Notes: generated by a model from the letters alone, not told the origin. A DNA stretch of 64,000 bases from Desulfovibrio sp. TomC (GCF_000801335.2 NZ_JSEH01000015.1:62001-126000), one strand, 5' to 3'. Positions 42,685-51,510 are shown, counted from the stretch's first letter. A program made the numbers and translations.

Positions 42685-44007
42685 ATGGCTGCAACAGGCA
42701 ATGTGGACACATTTCTGCTCTTTTCCGATGTGCACTTTGATCCCTTTGCCGATCCGACCCTGGTCCCGACCCTGGCCGCGGCAGATGTCTCCGCCTGGAA
42801 GGGCATTCTGTCCTCTTCGTCCCAGACCGCCTATTCGGCCTACGGCAGCGATAGCAACTATTGGCTGTTTGAATCTGCCTTGGACGACATGGCCGGCCGG
42901 GCCGATGGCATCACGCTTATGATCTACCCTGGCGACATCCTGTCCCATAATTTCCCTCAGACCTATGCCAGCCTGACCGGTGATACGAGCCAGGCCGGCC
43001 TGGATGCCTTTGCCCAAAAAACCGTGCAATTTTTTGTCCAGGAAGTGGACAGCCGCTTTCCCGATGCGACCGTCATCGTGGCTGACGGCAATTGCGACAC
43101 CGACAACATGCAGGGCAGCATCGGCGCACGTCCCGGCGATGCGTATCTGTCGAGTACAGCCCCGATCCTGGCCCAGGCTTTTTTCAACAACGACGCGGAC
43201 CGGGCGGCTTTCACCACCGGCTACTCCATGGGCGGCTACTATGCCTTGGAGCCGGACGGTCCGACCGGGATCAAGTATATCGTGCTCAATGATAATTTGT
43301 GGATAAGCGAGTATGACGACCCAGGGCCGGGAGTCGTGGAACTGTCCTGGTTCGCCTCGGAACTGGCGGATTCTGCCCAGGATTTCCAGAAAGTGTGGGT
43401 GGTCGCCCACATCCCGACCGGAGCCGCTGCGGCCGCCGTGGCCGACACCTACGCTGAAACCGGGCAGATCAGTTACTCGGGAAATCTGGACAATGGTTTC
43501 AACAATGCGTTTACGGCCTTGGAGTTGTCCTACTCGTCGACTATTGCGGCGACGTTTACCGGCCATCTCCATAACGACGATTTCCGGCTCATAACCGCAA
43601 CTGATGGTTCGGACGCTGCCGCGCTTATTCGCATAGCCCCGGGGATTTCGCCTGTCTTCGACAGCAACCCAGGCTACCAGATTTACAGCTACGACACCCA
43701 GACCTTTGCCCTGCAAAACGAGACGACCTACACGCTTGATCTTGGAGCGGCCACCCCGGCCTGGAGCAAGGAATACGACTACGCCGAGACCTACGGTTCC
43801 ACGTTGGCCACGCCGCAGGAGTGGCAGGCCGTGTACGCCGACATTCTGACCAGCCCGGTGTCCCAGGCTGCCTACCTCAATTTCAAGAACCAGGACGCCA
43901 CGAGCCAGAGCACCATCACGGCGGCCAATGCTGCGGTGTATCTGCTTGCGCCGGGCTATACCACGCCTGCGACCTACAATGCTGCCGCAACCGTGCTGGC
44001 CGGCTAG
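42685..44007 (+). CDS. Calcineurin-like phosphoesterase of the acid-sphingomyelinase-like type
   Basis: The 440-residue protein follows AAGGAAAG and starts MAATGNVDTFLLFSDVHFDP. It has all blocks of a two-metal phosphoesterase: DVHFD, YPGDILSHN, ADGNCDTDN, WVVAHIPTG and FTGHLHNDDF. The order and spacing fit acid-sphingomyelinase-like phosphodiesterases. In the third block the usual GNHD/E is GNCD (Cys137), so the general-acid His is replaced. There is no signal peptide, although most relatives act outside the cytoplasm. The C-terminal 120 residues are Ala/Thr/Tyr-rich and end TYNAAATVLAG. The substrate is unknown. A 57-bp repeat element follows. Confidence 0.82.
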   Translation: MAATGNVDTFLLFSDVHFDPFADPTLVPTLAAADVSAWKGILSSSSQTAYSAYGSDSNYWLFESALDDMAGRADGITLMIYPGDILSHNFPQTYASLTGDTSQAGLDAFAQKTVQFFVQEVDSRFPDATVIVADGNCDTDNMQGSIGARPGDAYLSSTAPILAQAFFNNDADRAAFTTGYSMGGYYALEPDGPTGIKYIVLNDNLWISEYDDPGPGVVELSWFASELADSAQDFQKVWVVAHIPTGAAAAAVADTYAETGQISYSGNLDNGFNNAFTALELSYSSTIAATFTGHLHNDDFRLITATDGSDAAALIRIAPGISPVFDSNPGYQIYSYDTQTFALQNETTYTLDLGAATPAWSKEYDYAETYGSTLATPQEWQAVYADILTSPVSQAAYLNFKNQDATSQSTITAANAAVYLLAPGYTTPATYNAAATVLAG

Positions 44008-44049
44008 GGGCGCGGTCGCAGGGCGTTGCAACGGCCACGCCCACAGTCA

Positions 44050-44106
44050 AATCAAACTCCCCCAGGTGGGATTCCAAAGGGCACTGCCCTTTGGCCGCCG
44101 GAGGCA
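44050..44106. repeat. Palindromic intergenic repeat, copy 1
   Basis: A 57-bp element starting AATCAAAC and containing the palindrome CCAAAGGGCACTGCCCTTTG(G) at 44074-44094. It is nearly identical to 57393-57450, with about four differences. It lies between two convergent genes, so it may act as a two-way terminator or be a short mobile repeat of this genome. Confidence 0.8.
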
Positions 44107-44162
44107 CTCTTCCTCTTCCCTCGCACGCCCCGGCCGCCGGAGGCATTTCTTCCCCCGGCTCT

Positions 44163-45677
44163 CTATTCCCAGGCGACGCCGTAGATGGCTGAAGCCTTGG
44201 CCCGCAGATGGCGCACCAGCGGTGCGGCCGTCGGCGCTTGGCCTGTGGCGGCGGTCAGAAGCACCCGGGGCCGCAGCAGACGGCCTTTTTCATGGATGGT
44301 CTGGCCAAGCCAGGAGAGCAGCGGGGCAAAGTCGCCGGCCGCCATGCGGGAGGGCAGGTCCGGGATGGCCTTGGCAGCAGCTTCAAAGAGGCAGGCGGCG
44401 TAAATATTGCCCAGGCTGTAGGTGGGGAAATAGCCGAAGGCGCCCGTTGACCAGTGCACGTCCTGGAGACAGCCCAGCGCGTCGGTTGGCGGCGTCAACC
44501 CCAAAATTGCCTGCGACTTCTCATTCCAGGCTCCGGGCAGATCGGCCACGGCCAGATCGCCCCGGATTAGCGCCAGTTCCAGTTCAAAGCGCAGCACGAT
44601 ATGCGGGTTGTAGGTCGTCTCGTCGGCGTCCACCCGGACAAGGCCCGGCTGGGTAGCCCCGACGATCTTGAAAATGTCTTGGGGCGACAGGCCGGCCAGC
44701 TGGGGAAATTCCCTGGCGGCCAGGGGCAGGGCGTGTTCCCAGAAGGGCAGGGACCGGGCCACTTGGTTTTCCCACAACCGCGACTGTGACTCGTGCACGG
44801 CAAAGGAGGCCGGTTCCCCCATGGGCGTCCCGTAGTGGTCCGGTCCGCTGTGTCCCAGGCTGTAGAGGGCGTGGCCGGTTTCGTGGATTGCCCCGAAAAA
44901 GGCCTTGGTGAAATCGGCCTTGTCAAAGCGCGTGGTGATTCGCGCGTCTCCCGGGCCGATGAGCGTTGAAAACGGATGGGTGGAGACGTCCAGGCGCGAG
45001 GCTGTGTCGGGCAGGCCGATGTCGGCCGTAATCTGGCGCAAGAGCCGTTCCTGGGCTGCGATCGGATACGGACCGGCCGGCAACGGGGCGGGTTTGGGCG
45101 CATCGGCCACGCGGGCAAGGATGTCTGTGGCCGCATCGCGCAGTTCGGACAGAATGGGAGCGATGGCCGCCACGGTCTCGCCGGGCTCAAACAGGTCGAG
45201 CAGGGCGTCATAGGCCTCGCCGGCATAGCCAAGGGCCTCGGCCTTTTGCCGCGACAGGTCGAGCAGGGTGTCGAGATGCGGAGCAAAGGCACGGAAGTTG
45301 TTTTCTTTCCTGGCCAATTCCCAGGCCCGCTGGCCGGTGCTGGCGGCCTGGGCCAGGGCCACGGCCAGGGATTCGGGAATCTTGACGGCCTGATCGTAAT
45401 CACGGCGCAGTTCACGGATATTGGCGGCTTCGGGCGAGGCCTCGTCGCGGGTGCGTCCTGTGTCTTCGCAGGCGGCCAGCCATTCGCCCATGGCCGGATC
45501 GCTGGCCCGGCGGTGGAGGATGGCGGTCAACGCCCCGATCTGCCCGGCCCGGCCGGCATGGGCGGCTGGAGGCAGCATGACCTGCTGGTCCCAGGAGAGC
45601 AGGCTCAAGGTCGCGGCGATCTCGGCCGAAGCCCGGCTATGGGCCATGAGCTTGGCATAGGCCTCATTGGCGTTCAC
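44163..45677 (-). CDS. Carboxypeptidase of peptidase family M32 (Taq type)
   Basis: The 504-residue metallo-carboxypeptidase removes C-terminal residues from peptides in the cytoplasm. It starts at GTG 45677, with AGGAG 8 bp upstream, overlapping by 4 bp the stop of the upstream lipoprotein gene. The zinc motif AIHETGHALYSLG lies near residue 265, the third-ligand region EPASFAVHESQSRLWENQVARS some 30 residues later, and RVDADETTYNPHIVLRFELE and GCLQDVHWSTGAFGYFPTYSLG follow as in the family. Length is typical (about 500). The pairing with a secreted lipoprotein is unusual but is supported by the overlap. Confidence 0.93.
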   Translation of the reverse strand: MNANEAYAKLMAHSRASAEIAATLSLLSWDQQVMLPPAAHAGRAGQIGALTAILHRRASDPAMGEWLAACEDTGRTRDEASPEAANIRELRRDYDQAVKIPESLAVALAQAASTGQRAWELARKENNFRAFAPHLDTLLDLSRQKAEALGYAGEAYDALLDLFEPGETVAAIAPILSELRDAATDILARVADAPKPAPLPAGPYPIAAQERLLRQITADIGLPDTASRLDVSTHPFSTLIGPGDARITTRFDKADFTKAFFGAIHETGHALYSLGHSGPDHYGTPMGEPASFAVHESQSRLWENQVARSLPFWEHALPLAAREFPQLAGLSPQDIFKIVGATQPGLVRVDADETTYNPHIVLRFELELALIRGDLAVADLPGAWNEKSQAILGLTPPTDALGCLQDVHWSTGAFGYFPTYSLGNIYAACLFEAAAKAIPDLPSRMAAGDFAPLLSWLGQTIHEKGRLLRPRVLLTAATGQAPTAAPLVRHLRAKASAIYGVAWE

Positions 45678-46339
45678 GGTTTGGCGCTCCTGGTCGGGGT
45701 TTTGGCGTGGCCGGTCTTGCGGGCCGCGACCATGCGTTCGTAGAGCGGCTGATAGAAAAAGCTGACGTCGCCTTCGTTCATATCCGGGTGAAAGGCGCAG
45801 TAGATATTGACCTCGCCCACGGTCCAGGCGTGATAATATTTGTCGCGATTTTCCTGGGTGGGCGGTCCGTAGGCCCGGGTCAGACCGGCCAACGCCGTCT
45901 CATAGGCGGCCATGCCGTCGAAGTTAATCCAGATATGGTAGAATTGATTCTTGTAAAATTCATAGTAGGCTTCGCGCACCGTTGCGCCGAAAATGTCCTT
46001 TGGGCCCTGTGGCCACAGGCAGGTCGTGGTGCCGTTTTCGGCCGAGACGTCGAATTGGGCCAGTCCCGGCTGGGAGGTTGCCGGAGCGCCCCAGGGGATA
46101 CCGCCAAAACCGGGCGGCGGGCCGGCCTCGGCGACGGCCAGGGGGCTGGCCTGGGAAAGGACCGGCGCACCGGCCGGGGGAGCCTTGGCCGGCGGCGCGG
46201 CTTTGACCGGGGCCGCTTGGGCCTTGGCAGCGCTTTGCACCGGTTTGGCTGGTGTTTTCGACGTGTTGCGGGCAGCGGGAGCGCAAGCGGCAACAAAGAT
46301 GAGCAACAGGATCGCAACAAGACGCGGGACAAAGGACAT
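45674..46339 (-). CDS. Lipoprotein of unknown function
   Basis: The 221-residue protein has a lipoprotein signal (MSFVPRLVAILLLIFVAAC), giving a lipidated Cys19. An Ala/Pro/Lys-rich linker of about 50 residues is followed by a domain with GFGGIPWGAPATSQPGLAQF, a YYEFYKNQFYHIWINFDG segment and YYHAWTVGEVNIYCAFHP. The motif GGIPWG near the start of the mature domain recurs in secreted Desulfovibrio proteins of unknown role. GGAG precedes the ATG. Its stop overlaps the start of the M32 carboxypeptidase, so they are co-translated. Confidence 0.75.
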   Translation of the reverse strand: MSFVPRLVAILLLIFVAACAPAARNTSKTPAKPVQSAAKAQAAPVKAAPPAKAPPAGAPVLSQASPLAVAEAGPPPGFGGIPWGAPATSQPGLAQFDVSAENGTTTCLWPQGPKDIFGATVREAYYEFYKNQFYHIWINFDGMAAYETALAGLTRAYGPPTQENRDKYYHAWTVGEVNIYCAFHPDMNEGDVSFFYQPLYERMVAARKTGHAKTPTRSAKP

Positions 46340-46415
46340 GCAGTACTCCAGGCGAAACGGTCAAAACTCCGCTTGTCTATAGCCAATGCCGGGATGAAAG
46401 GAAAGGGAGCGGCTG

Positions 46416-47177
46416 TTATTGCGGTTGCGTCGGCGGCGGCAGAAAGCCGAAGCGACCCAAGGTCGTAGTAGCCTGAGGCGAGGCCAGATAGGCCAGAAAG
46501 GCGGTGGCCAGCGGCTGGTCCTTGGCTGTTTTGGCCATGGCGGCAGTGTAGATGATAGGAGGATTGAGGACGAGGGACGCCGCGGTCTCAACGGCTTTGC
46601 CTGCGGTGGACGCATCGGTGGCGTACACGAAGCCCGCATCGATTTCGTGGCGCTCCAGGGCGGCCAATACATGGCGAACAGATGGGTAGTAGACCAGTTT
46701 GGAGGTCAGGGCGAACCAGAGGGCCTTTTGCTGCAAGACGCGTTTGGCGTAACGCCCGGCTGGCACGGATTCGGGGTTGCCCACGCCAATGCGCTGCACA
46801 CCGCCCACGGACAGGCTGTCGAGGCTTGACACCCGGGCGGCATTGCCGGCCGGCACGGCCAACACCAGGGTATTGCCGGCAAAGACCATGCGCGTGGCCG
46901 CAACGACGCGGTCCCTGTCTGCGGCCAGGGTCATGGTGTCGCGGTCGGCGCTGGCAAAAACGTCGCAGGCTGCGCCGGCAGCCATGCGGCCAAGCAGCGC
47001 TCCGGAAGCGGCAAAGTCCAGCTGGACCGTGTCGCCGGGATGGGCGGCCTCGAAGTCGGTTTTGAGGGCAGTGAAGGCGTTGGTCAGGCTGGCGGCCGCG
47101 AAGACCGTGATTTCACCGGCAAAGGCGGGCCGACAAACGGCCAGGGCAAGAAGCAGGGCGAGCAGCAGACGTTTCAT
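46416..47177 (-). CDS. modA: Molybdate-binding protein ModA
   Basis: The 253-residue periplasmic protein binds molybdate or tungstate for an ABC importer. It has a signal peptide (MKRLLLALLLALAVCRPAFA) and clear ModA blocks: EITVFAAASLTNAFTALK, FAASGALLGRMAAGAACDVFASAD, and the late VYATDASTAGKAVE segment. The Ser residues of AASL and ASGAL are expected to hold the oxyanion. The permease and ATPase genes are not adjacent; a second, divergent binding protein with permease and ATPase is at 52.4-54.8 kb. No operator of the CACG-N14-CRTG type was found upstream. Confidence 0.92.
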   Translation of the reverse strand: MKRLLLALLLALAVCRPAFAGEITVFAAASLTNAFTALKTDFEAAHPGDTVQLDFAASGALLGRMAAGAACDVFASADRDTMTLAADRDRVVAATRMVFAGNTLVLAVPAGNAARVSSLDSLSVGGVQRIGVGNPESVPAGRYAKRVLQQKALWFALTSKLVYYPSVRHVLAALERHEIDAGFVYATDASTAGKAVETAASLVLNPPIIYTAAMAKTAKDQPLATAFLAYLASPQATTTLGRFGFLPPPTQPQ

Positions 47178-47231
47178 GGCGTTTCCCCATTGTCCGACGT
47201 TTGCTCCGTATAGCCTATCGCGACGCCAAGG

Positions 47232-47270
47232 AAAAGGGCCGAGAGGACGGTTTGACCTCCCGGCCCTGGC
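47232..47270 (-). terminator. Hairpin downstream of the porin pseudogene
   Basis: On the minus strand AGGGCCGGGAGGT pairs with a nearly complementary TCCTCTCGGCCCT, followed by TTTTCC, directly after the porin reading frame. This is a plausible intrinsic terminator retained from the intact gene. Confidence 0.75.
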
Positions 47271-47283
47271 TGCCTTGGGGCGT

Positions 47284-48327
47284 CTAGAAGGTGTACTTGA
47301 AGCCGAAGGAGGCCATCCAGGCGTCGTTGACGTTCTTCGTGAAGCGACGGGTGGCGGTGTTCCAGATGCTGCCGTTGGGGTTGCCGTAGTGGGCCCAGCC
47401 GGTTTCCATGATCAAAGCCAGATTTTCATAGAGCATGTACTTGGAGTCGATGTTGGCCCCAAGCACATACTCGCCCATGGCCAAATCCTTGCCCATGGTG
47501 AGGTATTTGCCGTTGCCGCCGGAGGCCAGCACGGCTTTACGCAGTCCGGCCGGGGAGTTGTTGCCCCAGGTGGATGTGAAGGTCAGGCGGTGGGAGAGTT
47601 TTTCCAGCCAGCTGATGTCTTTGATGGAGGCAGTGAGGCCCCAGCTGCCGATGGGGTTGACGCTCATGTCGTTTTTAGAAAGCTCCTGTCCGGTGGGGTA
47701 GAGGAAGGAGTTGCCCATGCCGAAGTTGCCGGCGATAGACGGCAGCCGTTCCGAGCCGTTGTTGATGGAACTGTCTTCGCCGGTGCTCCACCAGCCGCCG
47801 ACTTCGGGGGTGCCCCAGTCAAAGCCGGTATACTGGGCGGCGGCGTCGATGAACCAACCTTGTCGCTCGTTGCGCTTGTAATCGCCCGTAGCGCCCTGGC
47901 CGTAGATGACGTCGCCGTAAAACTTCAGGGGGTCGAGGGCGCTCACCTCAAGGGTCGTGCCGGCCCACCAGTAGATGTTGCAGTCGGGCAGCTTGAACTA
48001 CAGGTACGCTTGGTAGACTTCGATGGAGACGGTGGGATTGGCCGCTGTGTAGGTGCCATAGCCCCAGGGAGTGTCGTTGACCCGGGTGCCGAGACGGACC
48101 TTGACGGCTTCGTTGGCCACGAAATCGGTGCGCAGTCGCCAGCGTTGCCAAATCTCGAAGGCTTCTTCTGTCTGCGTGCCTGTTGCGTTCCAGCTGGTCC
48201 AGTTGTGGTTTTGGAAAAAGACGCCATACGCCCGGAAGTCGCCTGCCATTTTGACTTCAGTCGTCGCCTGGGCAGCGGCCGAGGTCAGAAGCAGGCAGAA
48301 CATGAGCAGTGATACGACTCGTTTCAT
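47284..48327 (-). pseudogene. Outer-membrane trimeric porin, broken by an amber codon and an internal deletion
   Basis: The reading frame starts at ATG 48327 (AGGAG upstream) with a signal peptide and the Desulfovibrio porin opening TTEVKMAGDFRAYGVFFQ and WRLRTDFVANEAVKVRLGTR. After EVYQAYL a TAG at 48000-47998 interrupts the frame. The same frame then resumes with FKLPDCNIYWWAGTTLEVS and runs open for 237 codons to the terminal strand ASFGFKYTF. Intact relatives are about 450-500 residues and have Q at the TAG position. They also have some 150 further residues between the FKLP strand and the YWWAG strand, which are missing here. So a CAG-to-TAG change and a deletion are both apparent. A truncated product of 109 residues could still be exported but not form a barrel. 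Confidence 0.85.
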
Positions 48328-48679
48328 GCATTCTCCTGTGTGCTGTGAAACTGTTTGGGAGCGTTGTGGTTGCAGTCTTGCCATTTCACCACGACAATCG
48401 GCGCCGCCGGAGGCGGCAACATGCCGACCGGGGATCACCGCATCAAGCCGTTCATGGACCTTCGGCGCAGGGCGACGTTGTTCAGAGCTCGTGCGTCCAG
48501 ATCGAAGGTTATTCAATATATCTTCATTGGGCAGCATTTCACAAATCAAGTAGTATTTTGCAGCTGGAGAAAATTAATATACGTTAAGACAGATTTTACG
48601 AACAACGCAACAGGTTTGTAAGAGAGAAGAATCTCGATCTGCATATTTTTTATTGTTACAACTGTCGCTGTCAGTGAAA
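48328..48679. other. AT-rich region without a gene
   Basis: About 350 bp upstream of the porin pseudogene and of trpB2. The segment 48500-48660 is distinctly AT-rich compared with the window and contains no open reading frame with a ribosome-binding site. It probably holds the old porin promoter on the minus strand and upstream elements for trpB2 on the plus strand. Confidence 0.5.
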
Positions 48680-48708
48680 TTGACACGCGAGACAATCCGT
48701 GCTTAACT
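48680..48708 (+). promoter_or_regulatory. Candidate sigma70 promoter of trpB2
   Basis: TTGACA at 48680-48685, a 17-bp spacer and TTAACT at 48703-48708; the -10 box is 86 bp before the trpB2 start. Both boxes and the spacing are good. Confidence 0.6.
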
Positions 48709-48794
48709 CACACTGACCGTCTGTACGGCCTTGTTTGGGGAAACGATCCCCCGGGCTTGGGATGCTTACAATCATTCGGAAATCGGAGCGATAC

Positions 48795-50138
48795 ATGGAA
48801 GTGAAGATCAATTTGCCCGAGTGCGAGATGCCGACGCAGTGGTACAACGCCTTGCCCGATCTGCCCACGCCTCTGGCCCCGCCGCTCGATCCCCAGACCA
48901 AGCAGGTCATCAGTTCCGAGCAGCTCGAGGTCATCTTTCCCAAGGCCGTCATTGAGCAGGAAATGTCGCCTACGCGTTGGCTGCCCATCCCGCAGCCGGT
49001 GCTCGACATCTATCGCCTCTATCGCCCGACGCCGCTGGTGCGGGCCAAACGCCTGGAAGAGGCGCTTGGGGTCAAATGCAAGATTTATTATAAAAACGAA
49101 TCCGTCTCGCCAGCTGGGTCGCACAAACCCAACACGGCCATTCCCCAGGCCTTTTACAACAAGGCCGAGGGCGTGAAGCGCCTGGCCACGGAGACCGGGG
49201 CCGGCCAGTGGGGAACGGCCCTGTCCTTTGCCTGCTCCATGATGGGCATGGAATGTACGGTCTATATGGTCAAGGTGAGCTACAACCAGAAGCCCTATCG
49301 CCGTATTCTGATCAATGCCTACGGCGGGGAGATCTTTGCCTCGCCCTCGGAGAACACCCAGACCGGCCGGGTCGTGCTGGCCGAAGACCCCGACTGCACC
49401 GGGTCGCTTGGTCTGGCCATCTCCGAGGCCGTGGAAGACGCCGCCACCCATGACGACACCAAGTATGCCCTGGGCAGTGTGCTCAACCATGTGTTGCATC
49501 ACCAGACCGTCATCGGCCTTGAGGTGGAGAAGCAGCTGGCCATGGTCGGCGCGAAACCCGATTACCTCGTCGGCTGCGTTGGCGGCGGCAGCAACTTTGC
49601 CGGCTTGATCCTGCCCTTTTTGCCGCGAAAGCTCTCCGGGGAGGCCATCCGGTTTGTGGCCGTCGAACCCAAGGCCTGCCCGACTCTGACCCGGGGGCAG
49701 TTCCGCTACGACTATGGCGATGTGGCCCGGCTCACGCCGCTGCTCAAGATGCACACCCTGGGGCATGCCTTCATGCCTGCCCCCATTCATGCCGGCGGCC
49801 TGCGCTATCACGGCGACGCGCCCATTCTGTGCAATCTGGTCAACGAAGGGCTGGTGGACGCCACAGCCTACTATCAAAACGAGTGTTTCGAGGCGGCCCA
49901 GCTGTTTTTGCGCACCGAAGGCTTCCTGCCTGCGCCGGAAACATCCCACGCCATCAAAGGGGCCATCGAGACGGCCAAAACAGCCAAGCCCGGCGAGTCG
50001 GTGGTCTTTCTTTATTCCGGCCACGGGCTCCTTGACCTCGCTTCCTACGACGCCTTTCTGCAGGGCAAACTGACGGATTTTGCCTATCCTGAAGAGCACA
50101 TTGCGGCTGCGCTCAAGTCCTGTCCCGATGTCGAATAG
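48795..50138 (+). CDS. trpB2: Tryptophan synthase beta-chain-like protein TrpB2
   Basis: TrpB2 proteins make tryptophan from indole and serine with PLP, often without a partner TrpA. This 447-residue protein is longer than TrpB1 and has the TrpB2 N-terminus ([18 protein letters not shown]). The PLP lysine lies in [10 protein letters not shown] near residue 112. The glycine-rich phosphate loop is [12 protein letters not shown] near residue 260. The region between these motifs carries the TrpB2-type sequence [14 protein letters not shown]. The C-terminal [13 protein letters not shown] is also typical. trpA is not adjacent and a strong terminator follows, so it is monocistronic and may serve indole salvage. 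Confidence 0.95.
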   Translation: MEVKINLPECEMPTQWYNALPDLPTPLAPPLDPQTKQVISSEQLEVIFPKAVIEQEMSPTRWLPIPQPVLDIYRLYRPTPLVRAKRLEEALGVKCKIYYKNESVSPAGSHKPNTAIPQAFYNKAEGVKRLATETGAGQWGTALSFACSMMGMECTVYMVKVSYNQKPYRRILINAYGGEIFASPSENTQTGRVVLAEDPDCTGSLGLAISEAVEDAATHDDTKYALGSVLNHVLHHQTVIGLEVEKQLAMVGAKPDYLVGCVGGGSNFAGLILPFLPRKLSGEAIRFVAVEPKACPTLTRGQFRYDYGDVARLTPLLKMHTLGHAFMPAPIHAGGLRYHGDAPILCNLVNEGLVDATAYYQNECFEAAQLFLRTEGFLPAPETSHAIKGAIETAKTAKPGESVVFLYSGHGLLDLASYDAFLQGKLTDFAYPEEHIAAALKSCPDVE

Positions 50139-50176
50139 CATTCAACTGCCAGCACACAAGGGGCTGTAGTGAGAAG

Positions 50177-50213
50177 CAAAACGCCGCCGGACAGACTGTC
50201 CGGCGGGCGTTTT
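50177..50213. terminator. Bidirectional terminator between trpB2 and the TunR-like gene
   Basis: AAAACGCCGCCGGACA and TGTCCGGCGGGCGTTTT pair with one bulge and have A/T runs at both ends. It lies in the 82-bp gap between convergent genes. Confidence 0.88.
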
Positions 50214-50220
50214 GCATGCG

Positions 50221-51402
50221 TTACTGCACATTGATGATGACGCTAAACGCCTTGAAGAAAAACCAGACCGGATCGCCTTCCTTGAGATCAAGGCTTTCCA
50301 CGGATTCGGCGGTGATAAGGGCGCACATGGGGGTGCCGGAGAGCAGCTCGCCCATGATCTCCACGGCCACGCCGTCGCCCCGGATGCTGGTGACCTTCCC
50401 GGAAAAGCAGTTTCGGGCGCTGGTTTTGGCCCGGAATTCGTCCTTGCCGACCAGCACCCAGGGCGCTTTGACCAGGGCGGTCACCGGATCGGCCTCGGAC
50501 AGGCCGAGGCGTTCGAAACTCTCGTTGGTGATTACCGACACCACTTCCTCGCCGGTGGCGGTGGTCAGGGAAATTTCGGTGAAGAGCGGGCTTTTGCGCA
50601 CGCTCGAAACCGTGCCGAAAAAGGTATTGCGGGCACTGGTCTTCATGCGGGTCTCCTTGGCAACGCAACGGCTGACAATGCGCTGGCAATCGGTGTCGGA
50701 AAAAGAACAATAAATCGAGGTGAGGACGACACTGGAGTGGCCGAGCATCATTTGGACGACAGGCAGGGGGACGCCGCTTCGCAGGAGCTCCACGGCTCGG
50801 GAATGGCGCAGCGAGGTGGGGCTGACCCGGCCCGGCGGCAGTCCGGCCCGTCTGGCCTGCTCATAGAGCTTGCGACGGACGAATCCGGGATCGAGGCGAA
50901 ACAGTTCCCCGCGTAGGGCCCGGTTGACCGGGCTGGCTGCAAACCGCTCCACATCATCAAGAAAGTCCCGGGGGACGACCACTTTTCGCGGTGAATCGTC
51001 TTCGCGTGATCCGGCAAACCGGACTGTCGATCTGGCCCTGTCGATGTCGGTCCGCTCGTTGACGGCCAGCACTTCGCCGAGTTTGGCCCCGCTGACGCGC
51101 AGCATGGCGTAGACCAGACGCATACGCTCCCTGGCCCGGCGAATCGACGGGGTACGGGCGGCGTCGCGCCAAGCGACGAAGGCCTTGGTCAACCGGTCGA
51201 GTTCGTCGGCATCCAGGTGGCGGATATCCTTGGGCACGCTGAAAAGAGCGGCTTGGCACGCGCTGCCCTGGGACAGCCGACGGTGCGGCCCCTCTTGGTC
51301 CTTGCGGGCCAGGGCAGCCCCAGCCTGGTCGCACAGGCGACGCAAGGAAGGCGCATCCAGGCGGTTTACAAGATCAAAGATATTTTCTTCTGCGGTACTC
51401 AT
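50221..51402 (-). CDS. tunR: TunR-like oxyanion regulator: degenerate tyrosine-recombinase domain fused to two Mop domains
   Basis: The 393-residue protein joins a tyrosine-recombinase fold (residues about 1-250) to two Mop domains, each opening KTSARN (about 254-322 and 327-393). This is the layout of TunR regulators of sulfate reducers, in which tungstate or molybdate binding by Mop controls DNA binding. Read against the recombinase R..K..HxxR..H..Y set, the first Arg is Lys (GAKLGE), the first His is Thr (SPTSLRH), and LRH, LGHSS and the Tyr (IYCSF) are kept. Recombination is therefore unlikely and a DNA-binding role fits. The ATG at 51402 lacks a strong ribosome-binding site. Upstream are four operator-like repeats; the divergent operon encodes an oxyanion importer. 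Confidence 0.88.
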   Translation of the reverse strand: MSTAEENIFDLVNRLDAPSLRRLCDQAGAALARKDQEGPHRRLSQGSACQAALFSVPKDIRHLDADELDRLTKAFVAWRDAARTPSIRRARERMRLVYAMLRVSGAKLGEVLAVNERTDIDRARSTVRFAGSREDDSPRKVVVPRDFLDDVERFAASPVNRALRGELFRLDPGFVRRKLYEQARRAGLPPGRVSPTSLRHSRAVELLRSGVPLPVVQMMLGHSSVVLTSIYCSFSDTDCQRIVSRCVAKETRMKTSARNTFFGTVSSVRKSPLFTEISLTTATGEEVVSVITNESFERLGLSEADPVTALVKAPWVLVGKDEFRAKTSARNCFSGKVTSIRGDGVAVEIMGELLSGTPMCALITAESVESLDLKEGDPVWFFFKAFSVIINVQ

Positions 51403-51419
51403 GTTTGACGCTGTAGCGT

Positions 51420-51446
51420 GGCACGTATGTATTGTAAAGCATATGA
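51420..51446. promoter_or_regulatory. Operator-like inverted repeat 1 (CACG-N14-CRTR)
   Basis: GGCACGT, 13 bp, CATATGA. The repeat nearest to tunR, 18 bp before its start codon; autoregulation is likely. Weakest right arm of the four. Confidence 0.5.
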
Positions 51447-51453
51447 AAGGCAT

Positions 51454-51480
51454 GACACGCATAATAGTTTTGGCGTGATA
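51454..51480. promoter_or_regulatory. Operator-like inverted repeat 2 (CACG-N14-CGTG)
   Basis: GACACGC, 13 bp, CGTGATA; CACG and CGTG arms are perfect and the spacing is identical to the other three elements. Confidence 0.6.
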
Positions 51481-51510
51481 GCTGGTTACTTAAGTTGTCT
51501 GCAAGTCAGT

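Noticed and set aside
42661-44031. A 456-codon open frame antisense to the phosphoesterase gene
   Set aside because: No motifs; the sense strand has all phosphoesterase blocks and a ribosome-binding site.
47998-48000. TAG in the porin as a pyrrolysine or suppressed codon
   Set aside because: The family has Gln there, and the gene also has a large internal deletion, so simple gene decay explains it better. No pyl genes are in view.
48681-48708. Another CACG-type operator at the trpB2 promoter
   Set aside because: GACACGC is present, but the expected CRTG is 4 bp out of place; the sequence is explained by a sigma70 promoter.
50221-51402. An integrase marking a genomic island with attachment sites
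   Set aside because: The catalytic set is incomplete, two Mop domains are fused, and no tRNA, direct repeats or phage genes are nearby. The upstream repeats look like operators.
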